The notes under the pieces are model-generated. The model saw only the letters and a list, made by a program, of their open reading frames with translations. It was not told the DNA's origin and made no database searches. Both the position numbers and the translations under genes were made by a program. Source: Pseudomonadota bacterium (GTDB lineage Bacteria > Pseudomonadota > Gammaproteobacteria > Pseudomonadales > Pseudohongiellaceae). Taken from it: a stretch of DNA of 57,237 nucleotides. Of this stretch, positions 21,801 through 29,015 are shown piece by piece (the stretch's first letter is position 1; each line of letters begins with the position of its first letter). Location: contig JAQCBT010000022.1 of NCBI GenBank assembly GCA_027621405.1, positions 1 to 57,237 on the forward strand, read 5' to 3'.

Positions 21801-23309
21801 AGCTTTACATCACACGGTATTTTGTCTACCGCATCTGCAGACTCGAACAAGGTAAGCGGATTGTTTGGGGGTAAGTCCGCAACAACTACAGACAGCACAC
21901 GACCTCTACTCAGTTCGTCTTCGGTCAATGTTGCAGCATTCAGTGATACAAGTTTCACAAGCAGTTTCGATACGAGTGCCGGAGGTGATGGCATATTCAG
22001 GGCACGTACGAGCGACCCAGCCACTCTCGACATCAGCTCTGTTTCCAGCGCAGTAACTTTCGGCGACTGGATCGGCGATGAAGACGATACCGAGTTCCAC
22101 AAACTTGACCACCTTTCCAGTGGCAGGAAAGATATTTCGGGTCGCGGAACCAATGCTTATTGGTTCATCGGTGACCCTCTTAGCGGAAGCGATCTCGAGT
22201 ACCCCAGCTCTGGCACTTATACCTTCAGCGGCGTAAAAGCTATTCAAGGTAGCGCCCACCGCATGGATACCGAGTCTAATGAGACATACGTAGACCTGGC
22301 AGATGAGAATATTGGCTCGGTTCACAGCTTCACCATGAAAATTGATTTTCCAACCGGAAACATCCATTCAGGTAATCTGTCATTCGTTACTGGCGATTTG
22401 GACTTTGACGCTGACGATACATTTGGTGCTACATCCGAACCAGTACAATGGAATATGTCATTTACCGGCAGTATTTCAGGCGGAGGAACCAATGGAAGAT
22501 TCATCACACTAAGCCAGACTGGTGATGGTGGAAACCTGATCAGAAATCCCGGCGGTGGCGAAGATGAACATGACCAGGGCGGGACTATCTTTGGCTCGAT
22601 GGCGGGATACTGGGTTAGTAGCAGCACCCGTACAGCCGGTCACCTGGCGCTAGGCTTTACACTGAAGGCACTCGATGATGTCGATGACTACGATTGGGCA
22701 CTGGCGGGATCTGTATTGGTCGACGGAAGTGCCCAGGAAGAAGTGGAAGTGGGTGATTTCTCGAAGCCTGACCCTACTATAGAATCGCAAAGCATTAGCT
22801 GGGGCAGCTGGGACAACCCAATAGAAGAGAATTGGGTTGTCACCAACCCCATCGCCGGTGGCCAGGTAGAATTGCAAACCGCAAACCACATCGCGACCCT
22901 GACCCCCACCCCCATCGCCAATATGCAGGGTACGGCCTCCTATGCCTCCAGCGCCGCCTCTTCCTTCATCGGTAGCGGCAGTGCCGGCAACGTGAGCCAG
23001 GTTGTGGCCGGCATGAGCGTGGACTTCGACACCGGCATGATCAGCAATGGTTCACTGCAGGTTGAAGTTGGCGGCTCGCAGGCCTGGGAAATCGACTTCG
23101 CCGGCAGTGTGAACGGCGGACTGATCGACCTGAACGCAATAGGTGGCACCCTGTCCGATCCGGGCGGTATCATCAGTAGTTCCATCGATGCCAACCTCGG
23201 TGGCGTCTTTACTGGCAACCAGGCGGAAGCCTTTGTCGGCGGCTTCGACCTGATCGACCAGATCAATGAACTTAACCAGGTGGATGGCATCTATACCATC
23301 GAACGCTAG
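15885..23309 (+). CDS. giant FecR-domain exported protein with about seven beta-rich modules
   Basis: This 2474-residue protein has, in order: a signal peptide (about 1-30); a FecR domain (about 35-200) with the diagnostic TIGIRGTDF near residue 143; a Gly/Asn/Asp-rich linker (about 231-296); a Pro-Glu-Pro-Gln tract (about 357-401); and then modules of about 250-325 residues. Module starts are marked by a W-G-x-W or F-G-x-W-like strand near residues 504, 826, 1131, 1424, 1729, 2055 and 2302. Each module ends in strands of the G-x-F-x-G...A...G-F-x-L type, like the handle/barrel domains of TbpB-like proteins. FecR domains occur in surface and peptidoglycan-associated proteins as well as in iron signalling; no sigma factor is nearby. 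Codon and base composition change inside the gene, with an AT-richer middle. It probably forms a unit with the Slam-like gene upstream. Function is unknown. Confidence 0.9.
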   Translation: MRIFAKQLIERGCFNVLLLCLALYSPGAYPQEPEIAGRVVAVNGVVSALDPNGISRPLARRSEIRVGDTIITDASSFAQLRMSDSAIVSLQEHTQFEIVAYSYEQNPGSDTSTMRLIQGGFRTITGSIGEQDPSAYSVETEYATIGIRGTDFSIVIPVELDATGNPVPTDDLYAGIFDGTADISNIAGTLGIGVGEDYDYAVVFEPNQAPQGLTLQPTALGLVAVLTISVPDEEEGDGDGDGGGNGGGNGGGGNNGGGDGDGNGGDGNSNDGGGNGGGNAGAGNAFGNFAGGGGGGAPTPTLNDQQNSGIDTSGLGGLQDTSALTVNPNETSGDGTIDCAANTNIPACRPEEDEEEQPPEPEPEPQPEPEPQPEPEPQPEPEPQPEPQPEPEPQPEPEPEPTDEDNNSSNNGGSNNNPTFFGFTLPNINALNLVAYGATTDSDLDGQQLIRGRSGALGSNPLIIDTDATDVSATPTSSSKGLVLDLNNRDLASGTEIEDIASYTNGKWGIWQDPDTKIKDYSSANATPTVYDIASKVVVVAGEPGNVITSLTGQRRFKADTSNFLLISEGEGVGNTASATIQGKFYFNFDTGISSASADDIAICFDGCDIAKLGEDYWPLVSSSVSVVPASFVPSNDNISEVTFLKDLVSKKGYLDGYSADDNSNDVSWHVDEEFIVGSKSGGFFLKDSEDPDKLGFVLTFSAFSVEYNGFGGEGKKVINGTSTADQNRLSGAIVFDLDSSYDPDETGYVVLNKDTSFSNFGFAVRDNDKVTFGAATSISNDGLKIAGTPTAKGSGQSSVYHDFIELDPDTDSLIDFTETNYDTPLDITWGKFYDVDGADGPSATYYSDAHDSATGEDTNNEVLVATFLNEPLADVDDGGSRRFFIKTAGASDGEYSLFHDSDNEVHIGSFIFKADEGEITGFKLDLCDSCSEGSTNWSVEQGNNHAITVRSDGSFKFSFSNGEIDDSGNPDFKGFFAGSFFDNSNAESDVDVGAAGVFSFIEDNSEPRTLAGGLAFIESEIITDSDISDLVDDNRFGFILSSTEIDYNFESNTVPQTVFGWTNNPTTNSSEAKFLLLSNSDYSAGHIRIKDKNKLSSEGFQLGFLFDVEGSPVVGKDDGETAGSVFDKFDLDWAIFKDNNLDNYILYDEFGELSEWQDLDTNAAHFIPSSIPAYSEDGRLAGIGTFETKLASIALRGDDETFEPTFNGKFTLNFVTGRITSNDFWIEIPEGSESEQRWWISDIDGTLADLAGEGVINALSVSGTIHENNDGWNAVTNGSFEGKLSGFAVLGDNSGSNDNWGFLLGYNLVNPDAPEGEDHQKSLIGGGLFQSSGSATADGELDPVFDYDKTFRNEFKDGFAIAFSAQGGFDKKVLVGNLNANTNRPEIISFTTNGNEIENIFAPEPNYILQPQSDKDRVANNIASFSLLWNEWDSDASNNNLLFDSDIKNGASFPDHNPGATIFDDPLTVITLDSTRAAVNKVGKATFSSEVTSNSFAKAFVNFDEVEDESYDSANGITGVLDFDLSNAEILDTSYFEVNFDGSGDKSWKAKFEGSLKHIDADSTNKVTYISDITFTDFTVIGSDDKPVTGDNLLEGDIGGLLAKNAAGQYGFAAGFTLFRKSDSDDYVNGSFFWQESFLTSEESGDYDFDSHAVLATASVHSNYENGVFGGQSATTDDAKDPLIRNKSFSIAKFPENFDDSSDGTGDGIFRGHNTTKSTLALPSGASDHITFGQWIGNSSEDKLFLNVDHASGGGKSILDQGVRAYWFEGDPITNSSSLQYETTGTATFDVIAALQGSVHKVVQSGGAESYHGFSSTLADHSFLLEVNFSDGSIKGGFKLLSENEIFDNSTSPSSGSSGTDDVLWDMKFTGTIDDSSSDLSPYFSLSSFSGDLIRDPNNDNERFKNLGSTLSGSGGGYFVGDDRKTGHLAIGFSISSTDDIDTNDRAVAGTILLKGQAYEDEFFSSSESSLSFTSHGILSTASADSNKVSGLFGGKSATTTDSTRPLLSSSSVNVAAFSDTSFTSSFDTSAGGDGIFRARTSDPATLDISSVSSAVTFGDWIGDEDDTEFHKLDHLSSGRKDISGRGTNAYWFIGDPLSGSDLEYPSSGTYTFSGVKAIQGSAHRMDTESNETYVDLADENIGSVHSFTMKIDFPTGNIHSGNLSFVTGDLDFDADDTFGATSEPVQWNMSFTGSISGGGTNGRFITLSQTGDGGNLIRNPGGGEDEHDQGGTIFGSMAGYWVSSSTRTAGHLALGFTLKALDDVDDYDWALAGSVLVDGSAQEEVEVGDFSKPDPTIESQSISWGSWDNPIEENWVVTNPIAGGQVELQTANHIATLTPTPIANMQGTASYASSAASSFIGSGSAGNVSQVVAGMSVDFDTGMISNGSLQVEVGGSQAWEIDFAGSVNGGLIDLNAIGGTLSDPGGIISSSIDANLGGVFTGNQAEAFVGGFDLIDQINELNQVDGIYTIER
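16578..16785 (+). repeat. glycine-rich low-complexity coding tract
   Basis: Irregular GGN/GGT/GAY codons encode Gly, Asn and Asp runs (about residues 231-300 of the giant protein). It is probably a flexible, calcium- or water-binding linker between the FecR domain and the stalk. Confidence 0.8.
16954..17090 (+). repeat. Pro-Glu-Pro-Gln repeat tract
   Basis: Short tandem units of CCT/GAG/CCA/CAA-type codons encode about 45 residues of alternating Pro with Glu or Gln. Such tracts form extended, stiff spacers across the periplasm or away from the surface. Unit number is likely to vary between strains because the units are nearly identical at DNA level. Confidence 0.85.
17397..23306 (+). repeat. 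seven diverged protein modules of about 300 residues
   Basis: Tryptophan-bearing strands recur near nucleotides 17397, 18363, 19278, 20157, 21072, 22050 and 22791. Units five and six are the closest pair: both have A-Y-W-F-x-G-D-P, G-D-G-I-F-R and F-G-x-W-I-G in the same order, and both are preceded by related S-H-x-x-L-x-T-A-S segments. They look like an internal duplication. The last unit has clearly higher G+C than the others. Confidence 0.7.
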
Positions 23310-23327
23310 CGATTGAAGAGTAAATAT

Positions 23328-23354
23328 AAAAGGGGCCTGTTGGCCCCTTTTTTG
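23328..23354. terminator. intrinsic terminator shared by convergent genes
   Basis: AAAAGGGGCC (23328-23337), loop TGTT, GGCCCCTTTT followed by TT. It stands 18 bp after the stop of the giant gene. The opposite strand has the same stem followed by TTTTATATTT, so it can also end the msrB transcript coming from the right. Confidence 0.9.
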
Positions 23355-23393
23355 TTTACGCTTTGTTCCTGGTTCAGTCAGCTACCAACTACC

Positions 23394-23819
23394 CTAATCC
23401 TCTTTCTCCTCTCCAGACCCAGACTTCTCAAAATCGAGGGACGCCGAGTTAATGCAATAACGCAAGCCGGATTGCGGCGGACCATCCGGGAACACATGGC
23501 CCAGGTGGGATCCGCACTTCTGGCATACCACCTCGGTGCGTAACATGCCGTGGGAGCTGTCCGGAAGTTCCTTGACCGCGTCTCCACTGGCAGGTTGGTA
23601 AAAACTGGGCCATCCTGATCCAGAGTCATACTTCGTCTCTGAGGAAAACAGGACTTCGCCGCAGACCGCACAATGGTAGGTGCCATCGTCTTTCAGGTCC
23701 CAGTATTTCCCTGTGAAGGCTCGCTCCGTGCCCTTCTCACGCAGGACGTGGTAGCGCTCTTCGCCCAATTCCTGGCGTAACTCGCTCTCGGATTTTGCTG
23801 CGTTGCCCTTGTCTGTCAT
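23394..23819 (-). CDS. msrB: peptide-methionine (R)-S-oxide reductase MsrB
   Basis: MsrB reduces methionine-R-sulfoxide in oxidised proteins. The 141 residues contain both zinc-binding CxxC pairs (CAVCGEVL and [10 protein letters not shown]), the substrate segment [11 protein letters not shown], and the catalytic cysteine in [11 protein letters not shown] near the C-terminus. The cytoplasmic form is indicated by the absence of a signal peptide. The frame stays open far upstream (to 24014). The ATG at 23819 is chosen because AAGGAAGAG lies directly before it; the ATG at 23837 (147 residues) is the alternative. The gene is convergent with the giant gene and divergent from alaA. Confidence 0.95.
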   Translation of the reverse strand: MTDKGNAAKSESELRQELGEERYHVLREKGTERAFTGKYWDLKDDGTYHCAVCGEVLFSSETKYDSGSGWPSFYQPASGDAVKELPDSSHGMLRTEVVCQKCGSHLGHVFPDGPPQSGLRYCINSASLDFEKSGSGEEKED

Positions 23820-24095
23820 CTCTTCCTTACTGCTCATGGTAATGCTCGTGCGGCGCTGTGCCGATATTGAATCTGGCTGGCAGGGAAATCCTTGCCAGGG
23901 TGGATTTTCAACAGGGAGCCACATACGGGAATAGTTGCAGCGGCGAAATTCATGTAGAATCAGCCGCCTACGCAGCGGCAGTTCGTTCCTGGGCTCCAGC
24001 AATACCGTACTCACTCCCTGCCCACGAGACTGATTTTAACTCATTTCAACCGCCACCCGCATGGGGTGAAGCCTGAAATATCTGTGGTTACTGAC

Positions 24096-25340
24096 ATGGA
24101 TCATGCAACAAGCATTCAAGACCCCCTGAAGGGACAAATCGAACAATCCGACAAGCTCAGCAATGTCTGCTATGACATCCGCGGCCCGGTCCTTCAGGAA
24201 GCCAAGCGCCTCGAGGAAGAGGGTCACCAGATTCTCAAGCTCAATATCGGCAACCCGGCGCCTTTCGGCTTCAATGCCCCCGATGAAATCCTCTACGACG
24301 TAATTCACAATCTCGCCGCCGCCCAGGGCTATTGTGATTCCAAGGGCCTGTATTCTGCTCGCAAGGCGGTAATGCAGGAGTGCCAGCGCATCCAGATCCC
24401 CGACGTTGAGATCGAAGACATCTACCTGGGCAATGGCGTCAGCGAGCTGATTACCATGGCCATGCAGGCGCTGCTGGACAACGGCGATGAAGTGCTTTTG
24501 CCGGCCCCGGATTACCCGCTGTGGACGGCCTCGGTGAGCCTCAGTGGCGGCACCCCTGTGCACTACATCTGTGACGAGCAGGCTGACTGGTTTCCATCAA
24601 TCGCAGACATCGAATCGAAGATTACACCGCGTACCCGGGCCCTTGTGATTATCAACCCCAACAATCCCACGGGAGCGGTGTACAGCAAGGAGTTACTGGA
24701 ACAGCTGATCGAAGTAGCAAGGCGCCACCAGCTAATCCTGTTTGCCGATGAAATCTACAGCAAGATCCTGTACGACGATGCCCAGCATATCCCCATCGCC
24801 TCGCTCTGCGATGACCTGCTGTGCGTCACCTTCAATGGCTTGTCGAAGGCCTATCGATTGGCCGGTTTCCGTTCCGGCTGGATGGTCATCAGCGGCGCCA
24901 AGCATATGGCCAGGAGCTATATCGAGGGTCTGGAGATACTCACCAATATGCGCCTGTGTGCAAACGTGCCTGCACAGTTCGCCATCCAGACCGCTCTCGG
25001 TGGTTACCAGAGCATCAACGAGCTGTTACTGCCCGGTGGCAGGCTCAGGGACCAGCGCGACGCAACCTATGAGCTGCTGACCCAGATACCCGGTCTCAGC
25101 TGCGTGAAGCCCAGGGGCGCGATCTACATGTTTCCGCGACTCGACCCGGAGGTTTACAAGATCAAGGACGATGTTGCCCTGATCCTGGATATCCTCGAGC
25201 AGGAGAAGATCCTGCTGGTTCAAGGTAGTGCCTTCAACGTCAAGGACAAGGATCATTTCCGGCTGGTGTTCCTGCCCAGGGAAGACGAACTGCGCCATGC
25301 GGTTACCCAGATCGGCAACGTGCTGAGCCAGTATCGTTAA
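24096..25340 (+). CDS. alaA: glutamate-pyruvate aminotransferase AlaA
   Basis: AlaA is a PLP-dependent class I aminotransferase that makes alanine from pyruvate and glutamate. The sequence follows E. coli AlaA closely over its whole length, for example SNVCYDIRGPVLQEAKRLEE, LKLNIGNPAPFGF, QGYCDSKGLYSARKAVM and INPNNPTGAVYSKELL. The PLP lysine lies in FNGLSKAYRLAGFR near residue 267. The frame extends to a GTG at 24066, but the ATG at 24096 gives the family-like start; no strong ribosome-binding site distinguishes them. Its stop overlaps the stop of the convergent pdxB (TTAA at 25337-25340). Confidence 0.95.
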   Translation: MDHATSIQDPLKGQIEQSDKLSNVCYDIRGPVLQEAKRLEEEGHQILKLNIGNPAPFGFNAPDEILYDVIHNLAAAQGYCDSKGLYSARKAVMQECQRIQIPDVEIEDIYLGNGVSELITMAMQALLDNGDEVLLPAPDYPLWTASVSLSGGTPVHYICDEQADWFPSIADIESKITPRTRALVIINPNNPTGAVYSKELLEQLIEVARRHQLILFADEIYSKILYDDAQHIPIASLCDDLLCVTFNGLSKAYRLAGFRSGWMVISGAKHMARSYIEGLEILTNMRLCANVPAQFAIQTALGGYQSINELLLPGGRLRDQRDATYELLTQIPGLSCVKPRGAIYMFPRLDPEVYKIKDDVALILDILEQEKILLVQGSAFNVKDKDHFRLVFLPREDELRHAVTQIGNVLSQYR

Positions 25341-26464
25341 GACTCCAGCCTGAAGCCCAGTGCACCGAGTAATCCTGCAGCCTCTTCGGGAACATCCCGC
25401 AATACTGTCTCGCGGAACTCCCTGCGGCCGGCCAATTGCCTGCGCATGGCGTCGAATGCCTGCTTCTCATAGCCACTCTTATACACCTGCCTGAACTCGC
25501 TGGTCAGTTTGGGCAGGTCGAAGTGTTGCAGCATCGTGTCCCAGGCACTCCTGCAGCCGAGGCCGATGGTCCCTTGTCCCGCATCCCAATTACCACTCCC
25601 AACATGAGTGTCCGCCGAATAGGTCTCGATACCATAAAACCTCTTGAGCGCGCCCACTATCCTTGCCGCTGCTTCGTCCTTGGCCCTGGCGCTGTAGCCA
25701 GCGATATGGGGAGTCGCAATATCTGCCAGCGCCATCATGACCGGGTTGATCCTGGGTTCGTTCTGCCACACGTCGAGCACGACCGTAAACAGTTCGTTGT
25801 CCTGCAGGTGCTTGCGTAGCGCCGCCTCATCGATGACCTCCCCACGACAGCTGTTTATCAGGACACCTGAGGCTGGCATGGATGACAGGATATCCGTGTT
25901 GATCAGCGCTCTTGTTCGATGCTCGCCCGACTCTTCCAGTGGTACATGTAAGCTCACGACATCGCAGCGGGCCGCCTCTTCCAATGTGCAGAATTCTCCC
26001 GGCGCGCCGTTTTGCTGTAGGGGTGGATCGCAGACCAGCGGTTGCAGCCCCAGTCTGCGCAACTTATGCACCAGTAGACCACCCACATGGCCTGCACCGA
26101 TCACGGCGATCCTGGCGTCGGCAATCTGCAGCCCCCGGTGCAATATGGCGAACGCCAATGCGGCAAGACAGTAATCTGTTACTGCATTGGCATTACTCCC
26201 GGCCGCGTCGGCCAGGTAAATTGTGTTAGCCTCGAGATAGTCCCGGTCGATGTGATCGAGACCCGAGGTGGCGGTCCCTACGAAGCGGATGCGGCTGTTG
26301 TGCAGCAACTCTGCGTTGACCCTGGTAACCGAGCGGATGAGCAAGGCATCGGCATCCTTCACATCGCTGTTGCTAATGAGGCGCCCTTCCCGCTTCACCA
26401 GCTCCCAGTCCGCAGGTACAGGCAGTTGTTGCAGGTGCAGATCCTGATCGACGACGATACGCAT
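25337..26464 (-). CDS. pdxB: erythronate-4-phosphate dehydrogenase PdxB
   Basis: PdxB oxidises 4-phosphoerythronate with NAD in the DXP-dependent pathway to pyridoxal phosphate. The 375 residues show the D-2-hydroxyacid dehydrogenase fold: a GTATSGLDHID segment, the Rossmann motif AVIGAGHVGGLLVHKL, INSCRGEVIDEAAL with the catalytic arginine, VLDVWQNEP with the glutamate, and TPHIAGYSARAK with the histidine. The PdxB-specific C-terminal dimerisation domain follows. The start codon overlaps the stop of the upstream exonuclease gene in a TAATG arrangement, which suggests translational coupling. A PLP-biosynthetic gene beside a PLP enzyme (alaA) is probably coincidental. Confidence 0.95.
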   Translation of the reverse strand: MRIVVDQDLHLQQLPVPADWELVKREGRLISNSDVKDADALLIRSVTRVNAELLHNSRIRFVGTATSGLDHIDRDYLEANTIYLADAAGSNANAVTDYCLAALAFAILHRGLQIADARIAVIGAGHVGGLLVHKLRRLGLQPLVCDPPLQQNGAPGEFCTLEEAARCDVVSLHVPLEESGEHRTRALINTDILSSMPASGVLINSCRGEVIDEAALRKHLQDNELFTVVLDVWQNEPRINPVMMALADIATPHIAGYSARAKDEAAARIVGALKRFYGIETYSADTHVGSGNWDAGQGTIGLGCRSAWDTMLQHFDLPKLTSEFRQVYKSGYEKQAFDAMRRQLAGRREFRETVLRDVPEEAAGLLGALGFRLES

Positions 26465-27432
26465 TAACTCGATGCGGCCTCCATACTGTCAATGATGCGG
26501 CGTGTCTGCGAGATGAGTCGCTCGCTCTCTTCCGATGGAAACTGGTATTCAACGAGAAATGCCCGCAGCTCATCCAGGTCTGGCGCTACTGCGCCGAGAT
26601 CACTCAGGGTGGTGCTGGAAAATTCTTCAGTCGGCAGGTCCACATCACAGACGATTGTCGCGAGTTTCCGGCTCAATTCAGCCAGGGCCCTGTGTTCGTC
26701 CAGCAGCCCGGCCAGGCGCCTGGCGCCGCGGATCGGCAACGCCGGAATGTCAGCCAGGTGCTGGTAGATGCCATCCAGGGTTCCGTAGCGGCTTAACAGC
26801 TCTCTCGCTGCGACGGGACCGATTCCCGGCACACCTGAAATACAGTCCACCGAGTCACCGGCCAGGGCGAGAAAATCCACGATCTGAGCCGGACTTACAC
26901 CAAAATCATTTTCGATATCGGCGATGAACCGTTTCTGGTTGGCACTGAACTCCCACAGGCAGTCATGTTCCTGCTCAAGCAATTGCGCAAGGTCTTTATC
27001 CTTGCTGACCACGTGAATTGCGACCTGCTCACTCCCGAGTTCCGAACGCACACTCCTGGCCAGCACGCCGATGATGTCATCGGCCTCATAGACTCTGCTG
27101 CCATATGCCGTCATACCCAGAACCGCGCAGACCTCCTTGCTGGCCCGTAACTGCATGGCCAAATTCTCGTCCGGCAATTCCCGATTGGATTTATAGTTAG
27201 GACAGAGTGCGTGGCGAAAGCCGCAGAACAGACTCTCATCATGGGCAATGGCCACATGCCGGGGCTGCGCCCGGCGCAGGAACTGCAACAGGAACTGGGT
27301 AAACCCATAGACAGCTGAGAGGTCGTTTCCCGCGCGATCGTAGCACTCAACGTAAGGAGAGAAGTGTGACTGGAAGATGTAGATGGATGCATCTACCAGG
27401 TAGACCGGGATACCGGGCAGGCGGGCGACCAT
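26464..27432 (-). CDS. 5'-3' exonuclease / flap endonuclease family protein
   Basis: These 322 residues match the PolI-type 5'-3' exonuclease (FEN) family without a polymerase domain. The N-terminal PIN-like part has VYLVDASIYIFQSHFSP, AIAHDESLFCGFRHALCPNYKSNR, YEADDIIGVLAR and VSKDKDLAQLL, which carry the metal-binding acidic residues. The helix-hairpin-helix part has GDSVDCISGVPGIGPVAARELL. It is longer than E. coli Xni (about 250 residues) and keeps more of the acidic residues, so it is probably an active nuclease rather than a strict Xni orthologue. It lies between the TusA-like gene (4 bp gap) and pdxB (1 bp overlap), making a compact three-gene unit. Confidence 0.88.
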   Translation of the reverse strand: MVARLPGIPVYLVDASIYIFQSHFSPYVECYDRAGNDLSAVYGFTQFLLQFLRRAQPRHVAIAHDESLFCGFRHALCPNYKSNRELPDENLAMQLRASKEVCAVLGMTAYGSRVYEADDIIGVLARSVRSELGSEQVAIHVVSKDKDLAQLLEQEHDCLWEFSANQKRFIADIENDFGVSPAQIVDFLALAGDSVDCISGVPGIGPVAARELLSRYGTLDGIYQHLADIPALPIRGARRLAGLLDEHRALAELSRKLATIVCDVDLPTEEFSSTTLSDLGAVAPDLDELRAFLVEYQFPSEESERLISQTRRIIDSMEAASS

Positions 27433-27436
27433 CCCC

Positions 27437-27745
27437 CTAGCCCTGTTTCTTGCGAATCAGGTAGCTGTAAGTCTCACCATCCTGATCACTCTCCAACAGT
27501 TCGTGCTCCAGGTAGAGGCAGAATTTCGGCACATCGCGGGTGGTGGATGGATCGGTTGCCGTCAGGCGCAGCAGCTGACCGGGAGCTATATCCCTGATCT
27601 TGTTATGCAGAAGCATCACGGGCTCCGGGCAATACAGGCCCGAGGCATCCAGGTGTATTTCATCACCTGCGGAGTGCTTCTCTCTCGCTGTTTCCGTTGC
27701 TTCTTCGGCTTTTACTGTGCTTATAGGTTTCGAATCTTTGGACAT
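27437..27745 (-). CDS. tusA: TusA-family sulfurtransferase
   Basis: TusA-like proteins carry sulfur as a persulfide on a conserved cysteine and pass it on, for example to tRNA thiolation or molybdenum cofactor assembly. The 102 residues comprise a polar N-terminal extension of about 27 residues, then [19 protein letters not shown] with the CPxP motif and active cysteine near residue 39, then the typical [18 protein letters not shown]. The extension is longer than in E. coli TusA (81 residues). It begins a unit with the exonuclease and pdxB genes. No dedicated partner (TusBCD, TusE) is in the window. Confidence 0.85.
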   Translation of the reverse strand: MSKDSKPISTVKAEEATETAREKHSAGDEIHLDASGLYCPEPVMLLHNKIRDIAPGQLLRLTATDPSTTRDVPKFCLYLEHELLESDQDGETYSYLIRKKQG

Positions 27746-27978
27746 TTATTCATATAACCAAACGGCTGTTGCTCACTAATAGGGGTAAAGAGATACTACA
27801 ACAATTCCGTGGCCAGGGACTGCCCTATTCCTGAATTGACAGCGTGACACAGTGCGCGTTGATTCCCCTGAAAACCACGGCAGCACGTTCTCCGAGTCAT
27901 AGAAAAACAAAGAAATCGGGCAAGACCAATAGCAAGTGCCTATAGCAGCACAGTCTACCAGACGGACTACAAGGAAGG

Positions 27979-28377
27979 ATGACCTTGAATAGCAAAAACG
28001 GCGGTGTCGATCACTGCCATGAAGCCAACATCTTCGACCGCCAGACCCTGCAATTTACCGTCAAGCTGATCCGGGTGCAGAATCCCTCACTCGCCCTGCG
28101 CATCCAGAATATAATCGCCCCGGGGTCATCGCTGCTTATAGCCGGTGATGAGCATCCCCGACCCGAAGACCTGTACAGTCTGGACCTTGATACCTTCAGC
28201 CTTAAACGCATCGTGGAAACTCTCGGCGAAGTGGCCCTGGCAATGGCGCAATACACCTTGCGCACCAACGAGGGCGACCATGAAGTATTGAAACAGACGA
28301 AGCAAGTCATGGATGGCTGGCTGGCTTATGCACGGCAACACCAGGACACCCGCGTTCTTGAAGAGTTGGCAGGCTAA
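27979..28377 (+). CDS. hypothetical protein, soluble, 132 residues
   Basis: I do not recognise this family. The protein has no signal peptide or membrane segment. It reads as a mixed alpha/beta N-terminal half with several beta-type stretches (LQFTVKLIRVQN, ALRIQNIIAPGSSLLIAG) followed by a helical C-terminal half (LKRIVETLGEVALAMAQYTLR, KQVMDGWLAYARQH). AAGGAAGG lies directly before the ATG, so a TTG two codons later could be the real start. It is convergent with the YheU gene, the stops being 3 bp apart. Nothing nearby suggests a role. Confidence 0.7.
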   Translation: MTLNSKNGGVDHCHEANIFDRQTLQFTVKLIRVQNPSLALRIQNIIAPGSSLLIAGDEHPRPEDLYSLDLDTFSLKRIVETLGEVALAMAQYTLRTNEGDHEVLKQTKQVMDGWLAYARQHQDTRVLEELAG

Positions 28378-28380
28378 GCG

Positions 28381-28587
28381 TTAGCGTACTCTCACCAGGT
28401 TGCAGGTTTCGGTTTCTTCATCGAAGGTCAGCACAACTTCCCCGCTCTCCAACTGTGAACGAACCTGACCTATCTTGTCCTCAAGGGTGAATTCCTGTTC
28501 GCCGTAGTCCGTCCCTTCCCGGGAGATGAACTCTTCAATCACTCCTCGCAGCGCATCTGGCGACAGGGCCGTATAAGGAATCTCCAT
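28381..28587 (-). CDS. yheU: YheU-family protein (UPF0270)
   Basis: This 68-residue protein matches E. coli YheU in its signature: IPYTALSPDALRGVIEEFISREGTDYGEQE near the N-terminus and VRSQLESGEVVLTFDEE near the C-terminus. It is a small cytoplasmic protein of unknown function found throughout gammaproteobacteria. The frame opens six codons earlier, but the ATG at 28587 has AGGGAG seven bases upstream and matches the family start. Confidence 0.9.
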   Translation of the reverse strand: MEIPYTALSPDALRGVIEEFISREGTDYGEQEFTLEDKIGQVRSQLESGEVVLTFDEETETCNLVRVR

Positions 28588-28748
28588 AGCTCCCTGCTTC
28601 CTCACTAGTTCCAGTCAAAGCGCTACCGGGAGATATCGTTCCCCCGGGATCGGCTGCCGTCTCGCAAATCGGTCGTTATTGTCTAGACTTATACTATCAG
28701 CGGTCGAAATTCGACCTGTCGGCCACCTGGACATACCCGGGAATCACC

Positions 28749-28988
28749 ATGCAGCACACAGATAGAATCCTGTTTCGCGGCGCCCTCACGCTGGGTGCGT
28801 GCCTGCTCGTCGCCGCCTGTGGTCCGCAGGGTAAATTTGCTTCCCTGAGCGAGTCGGATCTGCGCGCCGAACTGAGTGAGTGCAACAATATCGCCAAGCC
28901 CTCCAACAGCAAGGCTGTCGCCTGCCAGAACTTTCGCCATGAGTGTGAGTCCCGCATGGATCGTGATGGCAAGTATCGGGATTGCTAG
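28749..28988 (+). CDS. small predicted lipoprotein
   Basis: This 79-residue protein has a short signal peptide ending in a lipobox L-V-A-A-C (cysteine at about residue 24), followed by a 55-residue polar domain with four more cysteines (C-N-N, A-C-Q, H-E-C, and the last residue), which could form disulfides in the periplasm. Residue +2 after the lipid cysteine is glycine, so outer-membrane sorting is expected. The family is not recognised. It is flanked by the divergent YheU gene and the convergent ttcA. Confidence 0.75.
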   Translation: MQHTDRILFRGALTLGACLLVAACGPQGKFASLSESDLRAELSECNNIAKPSNSKAVACQNFRHECESRMDRDGKYRDC

Positions 28989-29015
28989 AGCCGCTGTGAA
29001 AGTGTTGGTGATCGG

